NCBI GenBank assembly: GCA_933207985.1 | Contig: OW240917.1 | Span: 106,127,475-106,191,474 of the forward strand | Origin: Pelobates cultripes | Lineage: Eukaryota; Chordata; Amphibia; Anura; Pelobatidae | DNA length: 64,000 nucleotides | Reading direction: 5' to 3' | Shown here: positions 10,743-23,135 of the stretch, piece after piece | Layout: each line of letters opens with the position of its first letter | Position numbering within the stretch: the first letter of the stretch is position 1 | Translations under genes and position numbers: made by a program | Notes under the pieces: generated by a model | Database searches by the model: none | What the model saw: only the letters and a program-made list of their open reading frames with translations | What the model was told of the DNA's origin: nothing

Positions 10743-12070
10743 AAGAAACTAGAATTCAAGGGGGCGGGGCCTGACAGGCATGGAGGAGAGACGTGTATTG
10801 AGGGAGCTCATCTCCTATACCGACAAATAAGCAAACTTTTGCCTAACCCAGCTTGATTTGGGTCGAATCCAGGGCCTCACCTACTACTTGCTCCAGCTGA
10901 GAAACACTGCAGGGCCCAAAGATTCGACGTGAGCCCATCTGTGGCACGTCTCGGAACATGCGGCCTAGGTTGCACTGGGCGGGAGAAGCGGCCGATCTCC
11001 CGGTCTGGGGCTACACGACGGCACTTACTGGAAAACAGATGCCCCGTTTCCCCCCCCTCTGGACCGGTGGGGGTGATCCTGGTCCACCCCTGGGAGGCTG
11101 CCCTGTTGGCACAGAACCATGGGGTGAAGCCATGCCAGTTCACACACAACACGACGACTTACCTAAGATGGCGGCTGCCACGAGGATCCCCAGCAACACG
11201 GGGGAAAGGCAAGATGTCCTGTCCAGACTGGACAAAATCTTTGAAGCTTTCTGGCAGAGAGTGGAGAGCAGGATGTAGCACCCCTCCTTCAAACAACCGG
11301 GTAGCTGCTCTACACCACGGCAAATACACACCAAGCAGCAGCCTGTGGCTCCAGCAGCACGCAGGCCCCCAACATGGCGGCGAAACGCGAAGAGCTCACC
11401 GATCCGGTGCAGGAAAGTTACCAAGAGGGTCGCGCCGCGGCCCATCACGGAGACCCATCAACAAACTGCGGTGCCGTGAATAACCCCAATCTGGTCACAA
11501 GGAACAACCTGTGGGTGCACAGAGAGACTCAGAGGACCACTGTTCCTCTTAAAGCCACAGGACAATGCAATACCACTATCCGGCATAGGCTGATACAGGT
11601 GCCAGGGCTGCATAAAGACGAGCTGTTGCCCTTTTGTGACACAACTCTCATAACACCCTTGAACTCCTGTGACACTACACTCCAGCATCTTTTTCCTAAT
11701 CTCTGGTATCACCCCTGGCACACTTTATACCACATGCAACTAGCCAGGGGCCTCCCCAGGAAATTTCCCTGTTTAAAATTCATGTTGATATATGCATGTC
11801 TCCATCTTTAACCTTGAGAATATCTGTGTCTTCGATACACTATCTGCCGACTATCTGTATACAGTAATCTGCTTAGGCACGTTAGACCTAACTGTTTTGC
11901 TAACCCAAAAAAAAGTGTGTGCTAACTTACTCTGTTTGCCATGCAACTGTCTTATATTGTACAATACTACCTTGCTTGTTATTGCAGTCGTGGCATCATA
12001 AACATGTTTTATTTCTGGCACAGCAAAAATAAAGAATAAAAAAAAGAAAAAAAAGAAACTAGAATTCAAG
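10743..12070 (+). mobile_element. L1-like insertion, internally deleted, with 18-bp target duplication
   Basis: AAGAAACTAGAATTCAAG is present at 10743-10760 and 12053-12070, flanking a 1,292-bp insert. The insert starts GGGGCGGGGCCTGACAGGC, has a GC-rich 5' part, and keeps an ORF1-like start (ATGGCGGCTGCC at 11168; GERQDVLSRLDKIFEAFWQR) that stops by 11278. It jumps to a 3' region ending AAAAATAAAGAATAAAAA and an A-rich tail. No reverse transcriptase is present. A 5' end plus a 3' end with the middle missing, inserted with a long duplication, indicates a non-autonomous LINE derivative mobilised in trans. Class L1 is inferred from the architecture and tail. Confidence 0.82.
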
Positions 12071-12299
12071 AAGAACAAATAAGGTCAAACCGGCCAAGAA
12101 TGACCTCAAAATCGATGAACAAGTTACTTCACAAGTCTGCATAACCAGCAAGTAACTGCCCTTGAAATACCAGCTCTGCTAATTCAAATAAGATCACATT
12201 TTTTGGCACATCTACTGTTCAAAGGAGAATGTGTTTTTTTATTTTTATTTTTAAGTCAATCCACCAAGCTAACTTTTATCACTGCGCTAAAGAAATTTT
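12071..12299. other. Intronic sequence between two insertions
   Basis: Unassigned AT-rich sequence, with a T-rich tract at 12234-12253. Confidence 0.5.
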
Positions 12300-12801
12300 T
12301 TAAAGGACCACTATAGTGCCAGGAAAACATACTCGTTTTCCTGGCACTATAGTGCCCTGAGGGTGCCCCCACCCTCAGGGACCCCCTCCCGCCCGGCTCT
12401 GGAAGGGGAAAGGGGTAAAAACTTACCTTTTTCCAGCGCTGGGCGGAGAGCTCTCCTCCTTCTCTCCTCCTCCATTCCTCCTCCTGGGCTGAATGCGCAC
12501 GCGCGGCAAGAGCTGCGCGCGCATTCAGCCCGTCGCATAGGAAAGCATTTACAATGCTTTTCCTATGGACGCTTGCGTGCTCTCACTGTGAAAATCACAG
12601 TGAGAAGCACGCAAGCGCCTCTAGTGGCTGTCAATGAGACAGCCACTAGAGGATTAGGGGGAAGGCTTAACCCATTCATAAACATAGCAGTTTCTCTGAA
12701 ACTGCTATGTTTATAAAAAAATGGGTTAACCCTAGAAGGACCTGGCACCCAGACCACTTCATTAAGCTGAAGTGGTCTGGGTGCCTGGAGTGGTCCTTTA
12801 A
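12300..12801 (+). mobile_element. T2-like MITE, complete (GTGCCAGG-first orientation)
   Basis: TTAA at 12300-12303 and 12798-12801. It starts with a hairpin of CACTATAGTGCCAGGAAAAC facing GTTTTCCTGGCACTATAGTG, then CCTGAGGGTG / CACCCTCAGG, a GC-rich block with a GAATGCGC palindrome, ATAGGAAAGCATT / AATGCTTTTCCTAT, CACTGTG / CACAGTG, CCTCTAGTGGCTGTC / GACAGCCACTAGAGG, AAACATAGCAGTTTC / GAAACTGCTATGTTT and CACCCAGACCACTTC / GAAGTGGTCTGGGTG. It has no coding capacity; open frames here are GC-rich accidents. It is closely similar to the copy at 53643-54148. Confidence 0.92.
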
Positions 12802-13269
12802 TGTCGGGCTTCAAAATGCTCTGGCTAACCTTTTTTATTTCAAAAATATTTTTGGAAGCTACTCACTAGCGGTTTGTAGCTGTGGCATGGCTGCTATTGA
12901 CATAGGCAGTAACTCCACTCATCATATCTGATAAATGGAACTGTAACTCACTACATAACCATCTGTTTGGGGAAGGAAGGGGAGGGGGGTTATGAAATAA
13001 GAAAAATAAACTTTTCAGACAAGAATGAGAGGCTACTGATTGGTGAAGCCTCTTCCTGATGTAAGCACACTGTCTGCTGCTTCTGCAGTAAATTAACAGT
13101 AGTAGCAGAAACTTTGAAAATATTATTTTCCCTTTTACTTTATGTATTTCTAATGCATTAAGTATAAAATGCATAAAAATGACCTTTTGGTTTAAAGCCT
13201 ATGGCACCTGACAAAGACAGTCTACTCCTTGGAGGCCCTAATGCTGTACCAAGACTATGCGTTTTGCTG
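12802..13269. other. Intronic sequence, no feature recognised
   Basis: Unassigned. A G/A-rich stretch at about 12967-12990 is the only compositional oddity. Confidence 0.5.
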
Positions 13270-13800
13270 TGTGATTAAGTCGATACAGTGTATCACTCAA
13301 AATGGCGGACGCTGCGTGGTAATCGGACTACAGCAGTGACTAATCTAACACCATGGCCAAGCTACACAAAGTCTTTGCGGATTTCTGGAGGAAGCTGAAT
13401 GACCGTCTGTGCCAACCTACTCAGCAGGAGCGGAGTTGCTACTCATCCATGAAATTACCGCTGGGAATCCCGTGTGAATCAGCAGCTTCAGACCTAGAAC
13501 GGGCCAGGAAATGCAAGCGACAACCAAATCACCTCAAGTTAGAAAATGCTGAGTACAGCCCGCCATCAGGCATCAGTTCCTCGGGATCACATCTCAGAAG
13601 ACTGGGATAGTAGGGGTTACATCAAAGCAATCACTAGGACTATCTCAACACTTCAATTGGACAGCAAATAAATCTTCACTTTGTCTACCATGCTTGAAGA
13701 TTAGCATTCCTGAATGGGACTATGTATTGTGCCAGGACAGTACAGGATTAAATAGGTTCTGGGACCACTGACACCTTGTCACTCATCTCTAATTCTAAAA
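13270..13800 (+). mobile_element. L1-like ORF1-region fragment
   Basis: Older relative of the 10743-12070 insert. AAAATGGCGGACGCTGC at 13299 aligns with that insert's ATGGCGGCTGCC start. A frame from 13353 reads KLHKVFADFWRKLNDRL, parallel to LDKIFEAFWQRVESR. A short run of decayed sequence follows. Neither end is clear. Confidence 0.6.
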
Positions 13801-13879
13801 CAAGAATCAATGCAGAGCAACCACTTAAATGTATTGAATTTTATATTAGTTATGCCTTTTATTAATCCTTTGAGTATTG

Positions 13880-14770
13880 GAAAAAGAGGAAAAAACAGCG
13901 CTAAATTGCCACAATAAAATTATAAGAAAGGCAGCAATCCTCAAAGGGGAGTCCCCAATAATCCCCTAACGATAACAGATAGCAAGAACAAACAGAGATA
14001 TAAGGATGCGCCTAAAACTTGATAAAATAAAAGACTAAATTAGTCAGATAAAATACAGAATAAAAATAAGTAATAAAACAATAGTCCAATAAAATAGGCT
14101 TATCACAGTCCGTGAGGGTAGGTCCCACTTGTAAAGGAATATTCTTTAGGGTGTAGGTGGGATCGTATCTTCAAATGTTGAGAATTCAGCATATGTGGAG
14201 AGAAAAATAAAAACAGGACTCCAATGGCACAGTAAATCGGTGTATAAAATAAATATAAAAGTATAAAATCAGTCTTACTCACACTTTTCAGAGCTAGGAT
14301 CAGCTCTGATATTGCTCGCGTAAAGTGGAATAATCCCCACTTCAAGGATATATGGAGTAAATTTTGATAGTTGAATATCTGACGTGGGTTCAGCGTTCAA
14401 TTTGACGTAATACGACCCAGAGGAAAAAATGAAATAAAATATATAGTGCTCACTGTATGTAATAAAATTAAAAGAAAGTAAAGTATACTACTCACGTAAA
14501 GTAGAGCAGACTCAAAACTGCTCAGTGAAGGCGCTCAGGTGGTATAATCCCCACCTATGGATTCTTTGCACTTCCTGCAGGGTGAGCCGTATACGTAAAA
14601 GCAATAAAAGAAAATGTATGTAAAATCAGGTAAAGGAAAAAGCAAATGGCAATAAAGTATTTTATGCCAATAAAATATCTTTATTATAAAGTTAAGAACA
14701 AAATCTATTAATATCTAAACGCGTTTCGCCTTAACAGGCTTCTTCAAGTAGATAGTGGGAAAGAGGGCTA
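13880..14770 (-). mobile_element. Interspersed element with hammerhead-like motif and hairpin modules
   Basis: On the minus strand, CTTGAAGA, a GCC/GGC stem with TGTTAA loop, then GAAACGCG, lies at 14750-14718. It is followed by AATAAAGATATTTTATTGGC and further modules. Two modules (near 14274-14350 and 14488-14570) each pair a small hairpin with a palindromic GTGG-ATAATCCCCAC box about 215 bp apart. It ends near CGCTGTTTTTTCCTC. This layout is common in frog repeats. A link to Penelope-like or hammerhead-bearing retroelements is inference. Confidence 0.55.
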
Positions 14771-17139
14771 ATTCACTAATAGACCATCACAGGGGCCTCC
14801 TGGGTGGATTATTATACGGACTACTCGACTGAACACAAAAAAATGAGAAATAGAGCCTGAAGAATAATACGGTTCTAGCTTTGCTTGACAACTGAGAAAA
14901 CTAATTATTGTATTCCAGTTGGGACACAGATTTCGAGTAAATTGGTATGTCACACCAGGGAGATAAGAATTACTGATAAGGTCCAAAGCAACTGAACAGT
15001 TACTCCAGAAACAGAAGCACTATAAAACAAAACAAAAAAAATGTAAGAGCTATATTAAAAAAAAAACAAAAAAACAGAGCGTTTATCACATAAACAGAGG
15101 ATTACCATGTTCAAAACTCCATAGCTAGATTGGAGTGCTAAACTAACTTCTTCATTCAGGTAAAAAAATATTAACTAACAAACCGAAAGAATGATATTCA
15201 ACAATTTAATAAAAATGTCATCTGAATCTTGTAAACAAAGAAGCAAATACAAGGAACCAAGTTCCAGGAAGTATGAAAAGCTCTGGGCTGAGGTTCAGAG
15301 GAAATGACTGCAGTACTGCTTAAATTAAAGGGGTCAGAAAAGCATAAAGCAGATGTATTAGGATTAATACAATTCTCTAACTGTCTGACCCTATGATTTA
15401 ATGAAGTTCTCACAGAAGCAGTGGCTTGTAAAGAGAATCAATGAAACATAAACAAGCTGACAGAGAGGTGTCTAGGCATGTACTTGTACTGTATTTGTGC
15501 AAAAAAAAAAAAAGTGATTGCTTCTGTCTATCCAAAAAACAGTGGTTCAAGATAGAACTGCAGAGAGGCTGGATAGGAAAAAAAAAATCTAGACAGAGTG
15601 ACAGCAGGAAACTCCTGCTGCTATGTGAGCTAAAATGCCCAAAACTTGCCAAGCATCAACTGTCATTATCTCCAACAGATGGACAGCATCAAGTAACCAT
15701 ATAGATAGATAAAGGACCAATGGCTATGAGGCTTTTTTGCTACACAACAAATAGTAGTGGAATTGGAAACCAAATTGCAAAACCTAGGCCAAAATAAATG
15801 ATTTTGAAAAGTCTCCAACTCCACTGTAGTCACAGTTTAGCAATTTCACCTGAATTTTGCAATTATGTTTTCAATTCACTACAATTCAATGTTAAATAAA
15901 CCAAGCACTTTGTCCGCTATTTACAATTATTCAAAGGACAGTAACTTACAGCACATAAATGACAAACAATGACACACCTGGAATTAGCTAAGTAGTATAT
16001 AGGGAAGTGCAGAAAGCCTTATGCAGTGGGAGATCATGTAAATCTCAGTTTAAAAACCTGTAAGATTTGACCGCGTGAAAACGGTAGCGGGACAGAGCCT
16101 GCAGCAAAAAATTGCTGCTACAGAGTACTGATAGATGTGACTTGTTATATAAGTTGTGCTTCTACTGTATACTTAGTAGCAAAGTTAGTTCTCCAGTTGC
16201 ATTGATATTATATGATCATTGACAAATAAACCAAAAATATATATATATTGAAAAGTCAATGAGACATCAGGTGAGAAACTTTCTGGTTCGATGAATATTC
16301 AAGTCTGAGGCTGAAAAACATTTGGATTTGCAGCAAATGTACAAAGCTTGAATGCAAATATATATTTATTTATTGAATTATTTATATGATTAACAGAACA
16401 ATTTCACATACAATGCATTATGGATTGGTCAGGGGTTCCCGGGTTTGCCATGCCAATGCAAGTAACATTACTAGTTCTCTCCATTAAAATTTACTTTATC
16501 ATTTTACAATGCAAAACAAACCAACATAGTAAATTCACATAGATAATATAATATGCTGGATGTAATAACATTCAGTACATGTATGGCAGTATCCATTTAT
16601 ATTCACACAATGGAAAATATGCACTTAAGACAGGGATCTGTACCTTGTAAATGTTTATTGGAAGAAATGGAAAATACAGTCTAACATTTATCTTGCTGAT
16701 CACATAGGTTCCCAGCAGGCAGAGCAGCACAAAGAATTCGGTAGCCAGTGTGAAATTTACTTTAGCTTTATTCAGTCTTCAGCTATATGCATTGAGTCAA
16801 ATGTGAGATAATTATTTCACCATGCAGGGTTATTTATAGAGAGCAATGGTGGTGGCAACATGGCAAAATGAGGAACAATAAACTCTTGTTTGGTTTCGTT
16901 TAGATATTTTAACCAGGATCTCCCTTTGTGACGGTAGTCACCATCACCTGGAGTTTCATACAGACACTTTATGATTTGTTTTAATTATGGTCTTCTCCAC
17001 CCTTTTACAAGTATGTCATTGTGTTATTATAAGTTGCAGTATGTCATCTGTTATGATTTGGTTATTATTTTATTGAAGTTTTCAAAGCAATCTAAGTGTA
17101 ATGAGCATATGGGCTAGTCCAGTGTAAAAATAAAGCTGT
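14771..17139. other. Intronic sequence, little recognised
   Basis: Mostly unassigned low-GC DNA. A-runs sit at about 15059-15074 and 15500-15513. About 15808-15902 contains an old dispersed motif (ACAGTTTAGCAATTTCAC, TCAATTCACTACAATTCAAT) that recurs in decayed form near 28990-29090, 38100 and 44690-44900. Confidence 0.45.
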
Positions 17140-17540
17140 GTATCTTAGTTCCTTTTGGAACTGTGTTTCCTGTGTGGATTTTTAGGGATCCCATTAACGG
17201 AGTCTTCGGACCTGCTGGCTAGCTGCACGATCGCTCTACCCCGGGGGCAAATCAAAACAGAGCTTGGCATGAGAGCCGCAAGTGTCTTTGTAAAGACAGG
17301 TGCAATCACTATAAGTAGAGCTGCAGGAGAATAGGCAGAGGGGACAATACCTGCCTGGAAGAAGAGAGCTGCAGTCCAGAAACTCCCAGTCAAGCTTCGG
17401 CGACTGGGGCTAAATTGTTCCAGGCTTCTTCCCTAGCGGCTAGGGAAGCGGACTGGGCAGAGATACTTGGTCAGAGTACTAGAGCCTATATATACCAGGC
17501 CATCAATGTTAGTGGTATTCGATTGGCAGAAAAAGGGGTG
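17140..17540 (-). repeat. GC-rich island, possible retroelement remnant
   Basis: A 400-bp block of higher GC in AT-rich surroundings, preceded by AATAAAGCTGTG at 17130 and TTTCCTGTGTGGATTTTTAG, which resembles an LTR polyadenylation/U5 region. No second LTR, primer-binding site or coding motif was recognised. An open frame at 17145-17393 has no known domain. Confidence 0.3.
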
Positions 17541-19650
17541 TGATGAAATATAATCATAGAAATACTTCTGCTGTAACTTATATCAAATCCAATGCAGCAT
17601 GAACTTGCTGGTGTATGATACAAAACTTTTTAAATCAGTAGTTAAGAATGTTACTGGCGGGAATAAAAGTATATTATTTAAAAAAAAAAAAAAAAAAGAA
17701 AATTAGTTATCATTAAAATCATTTTCACACAATTGCACTCAACAATCAAAAGAAAGTATCATTAAATAAATGACAGCTGACAGGTAGGCTGACATGTGAA
17801 GAGGTGGCATGTGTATTTTGTACCCACTCAAATATGGCTAATGAACTAATGAAATTTGCAACCCTGTATAAGTGTGTATGCTTTCACTCTTCAGCTAGAA
17901 ATACTGACTTTTTGCAGATAAGAAGAAATGTCCTGCCCTGTCCATGTGTAAACACACATACATACATAATGTCAAGAAGAGTAACCACCCACCATAAGGG
18001 TAGAAAATAGCACCCTGTCATGTATTGCAGTAAATGGATCCAAACGCGCAGATCAGTTTTCAATTGAATAAAAACCCTTAGGTGTAGTGTCGGAAAGCTG
18101 AAAACCAACAAGGACATGGACGCAGTCTTTATTTTTTACACATATATTTGTTTAGCATCTTAAATTGGTGGCTACTTTAATGTCTGCAAAAAAATAATAC
18201 CAAAGAACACAGAAATGGTATCCTCCAAGGTAATGTGCACTTATATACTAGCTAGCTTAAGAGGTAGCAGTATACAGACTGAAAAATATTTAAAGAAATG
18301 TATTTAAAGAAACTTGCCCAGATTTATCAAATTCGATGACAAAGGACATGTCAACAAACTGGGTGGGAGGTAGGAGTTGATGGAATATGGGCAACGGCTA
18401 CTGTAAAACCCACAAAGTAAACACGATGGCAACTGTCAACCTTTCTAAAGAATTATATCAGACAAGGAAAGGAGAAACAAAGAAAAGTTAAAGCAAACAT
18501 TTGAAAATTATAACTAAAACATATTTAATCCAAGATGAAATCAGATTCTGGCAGCATTCACTTGACTGTTTCCAGGGGAATTACTTAAAAAAGAACAGCA
18601 TATGCTACTCACATAGAAACTGCAAGAGGGATGGTGCCCATAAATCAAAACTCACCAACTGGAATAGACGGACAGGGTTAGCAGTAAATGCCACAAACTT
18701 ACATCCTCAAACATTAACAATGCTTCCTCGGAATTCTTCAAACATATTTTAACATGGTGTGGGTGGTGGGGAGTGGGAACAATGTAATGGCATGGACAGC
18801 CATTTTGTGGGAGTCAAAAAGACAGATTATTGCTTTGCATGATAGTGTAATAGACTATATGAAACTATTTACAGGACCCAGTGCTCCCTGCGGTGCAAGC
18901 AGAGTTCACAAATTATTTCCCTATACTCTATGAAGATAATGAATCTATGCATACTGCTTCAAGGGTGGTTTCTTGATCACCACGGTAAAGTCGAATGTAT
19001 TCCATGGCCTCCCCAATCACCACACCTGAAGATCAATGAATCTTAATAGAAATCTGTTCTGTACCTTCCAACCCCCAGATAATCTGAGGCTGCCACTCCT
19101 GATGAATGGATCAATATCCCACTACACACTGTTCAAAACTTGTCTGACAGCATTCCAAGAAGACTGAAACTGTTCTGAGGACAAAGAGTGGCCTTACTCG
19201 TTAATATAAATACATTGTCAGGAGGTTCCCCTACTTAATGCACCACATGTAATCATCATTAACTTTTTCTACAATGGCCTCACACAGGAAGTCTAAACAG
19301 TTCAGCTGATTTTACAAGTCAATAAACCATTAGCAGCAGCAAAAGTAAAAAACAAAACAAAACCTGCAGCACTGTGATACAAATGTAACCTGGATTAGAC
19401 ACAGTTCTGCATCTGAATGGAAATTACACTATGGGGGAGATATAGCAAGGTTTTCTGTTCTACAAAGTGGAGCAAAATGTAATATGGGAGGAATCAACAA
19501 TATAACATCTGCAGCTTTCATTGGTTTCCATGGATTGTTCCACTTTCGCTACTTAATAGCAGCCTGGAAAATATCAAGAAGTATTGTATCTACAGCTGGC
19601 AACACAACGACCTATTTCTTTTCTTTACTGACAACAGAGCCACTTGTAAT
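17541..19650. other. Intronic sequence, no feature recognised
   Basis: Unassigned. A-run at 17679-17697. No exon or repeat boundary recognised. Confidence 0.45.
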
Positions 19651-22028
19651 GCATTATTATTATTACTGGTATTTATATAGTGCCAGCATATTCTGTAGCG
19701 CTTTATCAAAGAGGGAGATTTAAAAATAAATGAAACAATTACAAAAAATTGCAGGAATAATAGGTTCAAACGAGTTTACAGTCTATATATAGGACGTGGG
19801 GCATAAAAACCCAACAGGACAGGAGGTGGAGTGAAGCAGAGCTGGAGTAGAGAATAGAGTGCTGCCCTTCAGGAGAGAGCAAGAGACAGGTATGTGAGGT
19901 AGAGGTTACTCTGGGAGGCCATAAGCTTTCTTAAAGAGATGAGTTTTCAGGCACTTTTTAAACGATTGAAGACTAGGGGAGAGCTTGATGGTTGTAGACA
20001 GGCTATTCCAAAGGAAAGTAGCCACCCGCAAGAAGTCCTGCAAGCGTGAGTTGCCTCTACGCATGCGAGCAGCAGATAGGAGAAGGTCATGGGCAGAGCC
20101 ATGACTGAGAAGGGGTATACCGGCGGATCAGTGAAGAAACATAGGAGGGGCTAGAATTGGTAATTGATTTATAGGTGTGGATTAGTACCTTGAATTGACT
20201 CCTATAGGATACAGGAAGCCAATGTAAGGACTGACAGAGGGGAGAGGTGTGAAAGGAGCAACAGGAGAGGAAAATCAGTCTAGCTGCAGCATTCATTACA
20301 GACTGTAGCGGGGCAATACGACTTGTGGGAAGACCTATTAGGAGAGAGTTACAATAATCCATGCAAGAGATTACTAGAGCATGGACAAGCTCTTTAGTAG
20401 CATCTTGTGTAAGAAAGGGGTGGATGCGGACTATGTTTTTAAGGTGTAATCTACAGGATTTGGTAACAGGCTCGATGTGAGGCTCAAATGTGAGGCCAGA
20501 ATCAAGTATAACGCCAAGACAGTGCGCTTGCATGGATGGACTAATGTGGGTACCACTCACCTGAAGGGAGAGCGAAAGAGGGGGATCAGTATTAGGGGGA
20601 GGAAAGACAAGGAGTTCAGTTTTAGAGAGATTGAGATTCAAAAAGCAGGACATCCAATCAGAGATGGAAGAAAGGCAAGCAGTGACACTTTGCAGGACAG
20701 CAGTTGAGAGGACCGGGGAGGAGAGGTATATCTGATGTCATCAGCGTACAAGTGATATTGGAATCCAAATGAAGTAATATGTTTGCCAAGAGAGGCAGTA
20801 TAAAGAGAAAATAGAAGAGCCTTGGGGGACTCCCAACAGACATAGGACGAAGGGAAGAGGTATCATTAGAAAAGGAGACACTGAATGAGCGTTGGGACAG
20901 ATAGGAGGAAAAGAGAGGACAGTGTCACAGAGACCGAAGAGTTTGGAGAAGGAGAACATGGTCAACAGTGTCAAAGGCAACAGAAAGGTCAAGAAGAATT
21001 AGTATGGAGTAGTGGCCTCTGGCTTTAGCTGGGATTAGGTCGTTAATGACTTTAATAAGAGCAGTCTCAGTAGAGTGGAGGGGGCAGAAGCAAGACTGAA
21101 GAGGGTCAAGGAGAGAGTTGGAATTGAGGAAGAAAGTCAGACGGGTAAAAAGTCTTTCCAGAATCATTGAGGAAAAAGGGAGCAGGGATAGGGGACAATA
21201 GTTAGAAGGGTAGGATGGGTCAAGAGATTTGTATTTTTTATTTTTTTTTAAGATGGGTACTGGCATGTTTAAGGGCAGCAGGGACAACATTAGAAAAGAG
21301 AGAGAGCAGTTGAAGATGTGTGTTAAGGAAGGCACAAGGTAAGAGGAGAGAGATCTGATAAGGTGAGACGGGACAGGATCAGGCGGGCAAGTGGTGGGTC
21401 GAGAGGAAAGGAGAAGCGCCGCCACCTCTTGATTAGTAGCCTGGGAGAAATTCTAAGGCTTGACCTAGGTGTGGCTGAGAAAGAGAGGGGCATGGTGGTG
21501 AGAATTATTTCTTTAGCTGTTCAATCAGGTTAGTAAAGTAGCATGCAAAGCTATCGGCTGTAAGGTTAGTTTGGGGGGAGTCCACAACAGGGCACAGAAG
21601 GGAGTTAAAGGTATTAAAAAGATGCCTGGGATTGCTGGAGCATGAGCTAATGAGGGAGGAAAAGTATGACTGTTTGGCAAGGGCAAGGGCTGTGCTGTAT
21701 GACTGCAATATGAATTTGTAGTGGAGGAAGTCAGACTGGGTACGTGACTTCCTCCAGCAGCGTTCAGCATAACAGGAGCATCTCTGCAGGTAGCAAGTTG
21801 ATTTAGTGTGCCACGGTTGGGGGAGTGATCTCCTCAAGGTGCATGTTTGGAGTGGGGCTGCAGCATCCAGTAGGGATCGACCGATTATCGGTTTTACCGA
21901 TATAATCGGCCGATATTCGGTATTCTCGGCAATATCGGTATCGGCCAATTCAGATACCGATATTGCCGATAATACCTCCTAGGACCGCCAGGCTCATTAC
22001 AAGCCCGGCGGTCCTGGGGGGAGCGGGC

Positions 22029-22206
22029 AGCAAGCGCTTACTCACCTCCCAGCAGCTCCTCCAGCTCCCCAGTGCAACTCTCGCGAGACCCGCGGCCGTC
22101 AGAGCGTTGCCATGGATCACCATGGCAACGCTCCGCGCGACACGCTGGCTGCGAGAGTTGCACTGGGGAGCTGGAGGAGCTGCGGGGAGGTGAGTAAGCG
22201 CTTGCT
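22029..22206. repeat. 56-bp-arm inverted repeat with nested palindrome
   Basis: Arms at 22029-22084 and 22151-22206 are inverted with a single mismatch. The loop contains a second palindrome, AGCGTTGCCATGG facing CCATGGCAACGCT at 22103-22132. The stretch is GC-rich inside an AT-rich element. Confidence 0.95.
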
Positions 22207-22359
22207 CTCCGCCCCCCTAAAGCTCAGCCAATACCACTGGACCACCAGGGACTGCTATATCCCCCCTCCCTGGCCAGGTAACAAGCAGGGAGGGGGGACA
22301 ACAAAAATAAATAAAGTAAATATAATTTTTTTTTTATAATTTAATAAAAAATGCCCCCT

Positions 22360-23135
22360 CACACACTGCATTATATACACATACACTACACAAACACACT
22401 GTGTATATAATGCAGTGTGTGTTTGTGTAGTGTGGGTATATAATTCAGTGTGTGTTTGTGTAGTGTGGGTATATAATGCAGTGTGTTTGTGTAGTGTGGG
22501 TATATAATGCAGTGTGTTTGTGTAGTGTGTTTATATAATTCGGTGTGTGTTTATGTAGTGTGTTTGTGCAGTGTGTGTTTGTGTAGTGTGTATATAATGC
22601 AGTGTGTGTGTTTGTGTAGTGTGTTTATATAATGCAGTGTTTGTGTAGTGTGTATATATAATGCAGTGTGTGTGTGTAGTGTGTGTATATAATGCAGTGT
22701 GTTTGTGTAGTGTGTTTATATAATGCACACTACACAAACACACTGCATTATATACACACACTATACAAACACACACACTCTGCATTATATAAACACACTA
22801 CATTCACTATTCACACACTACACAAATACACACACACTCTGCATTCATTATATACACACACTTTGCATTTAGTATATACAGCATTCACTTTACGCACACT
22901 ACCCACACACTACACAAACACTCTGCTTTCATTATATACACACTACACTAATACACACTGCATCCACTACACACGCTAGACAAATACACACTGCATCCAC
23001 TACACAAACACACATTGCATCCTCCACACACACTACACAAACACACACTGTATCCATAACACACACACTACACAAACACACACTGCATCCACTACACACA
23101 CACTACACAAACACACACAGCTCCCCTGTCACACT
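22360..23135. repeat. TG-rich then CA-rich mirrored minisatellite
   Basis: Units like ATAATGCAGTGTGTTTGTG repeat to about 22725, then invert into CACTACACAAACACACTGC-type units to 23135, so the two halves can pair. Frames here encode only low-complexity Cys/Val/His/Thr peptides. Confidence 0.9.

Noticed and set aside
12347..12716. GC-rich frames resembling a small Arg/Pro-rich protein
   Set aside because: They lie within a MITE, and equivalent frames appear in the other MITE copies only because of the GC-rich centre. The same applies at 47516-47946, 53815-54111 and 61733-62249.
17140..17540. Candidate LTR or endogenous-retrovirus end
   Set aside because: Only an AATAAAG word and GC-rich composition support it; no paired LTR, primer site or coding region. 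Kept only as a low-confidence island.
20741..20992. A hydrophobic frame that could be read as a membrane protein
   Set aside because: It is a shifted frame of the L2 reverse transcriptase around its GVPQGS box.
22531..22979. Cys/Val- and His/Thr-rich frames
   Set aside because: Translation of the TG/CA array inside the hAT element.
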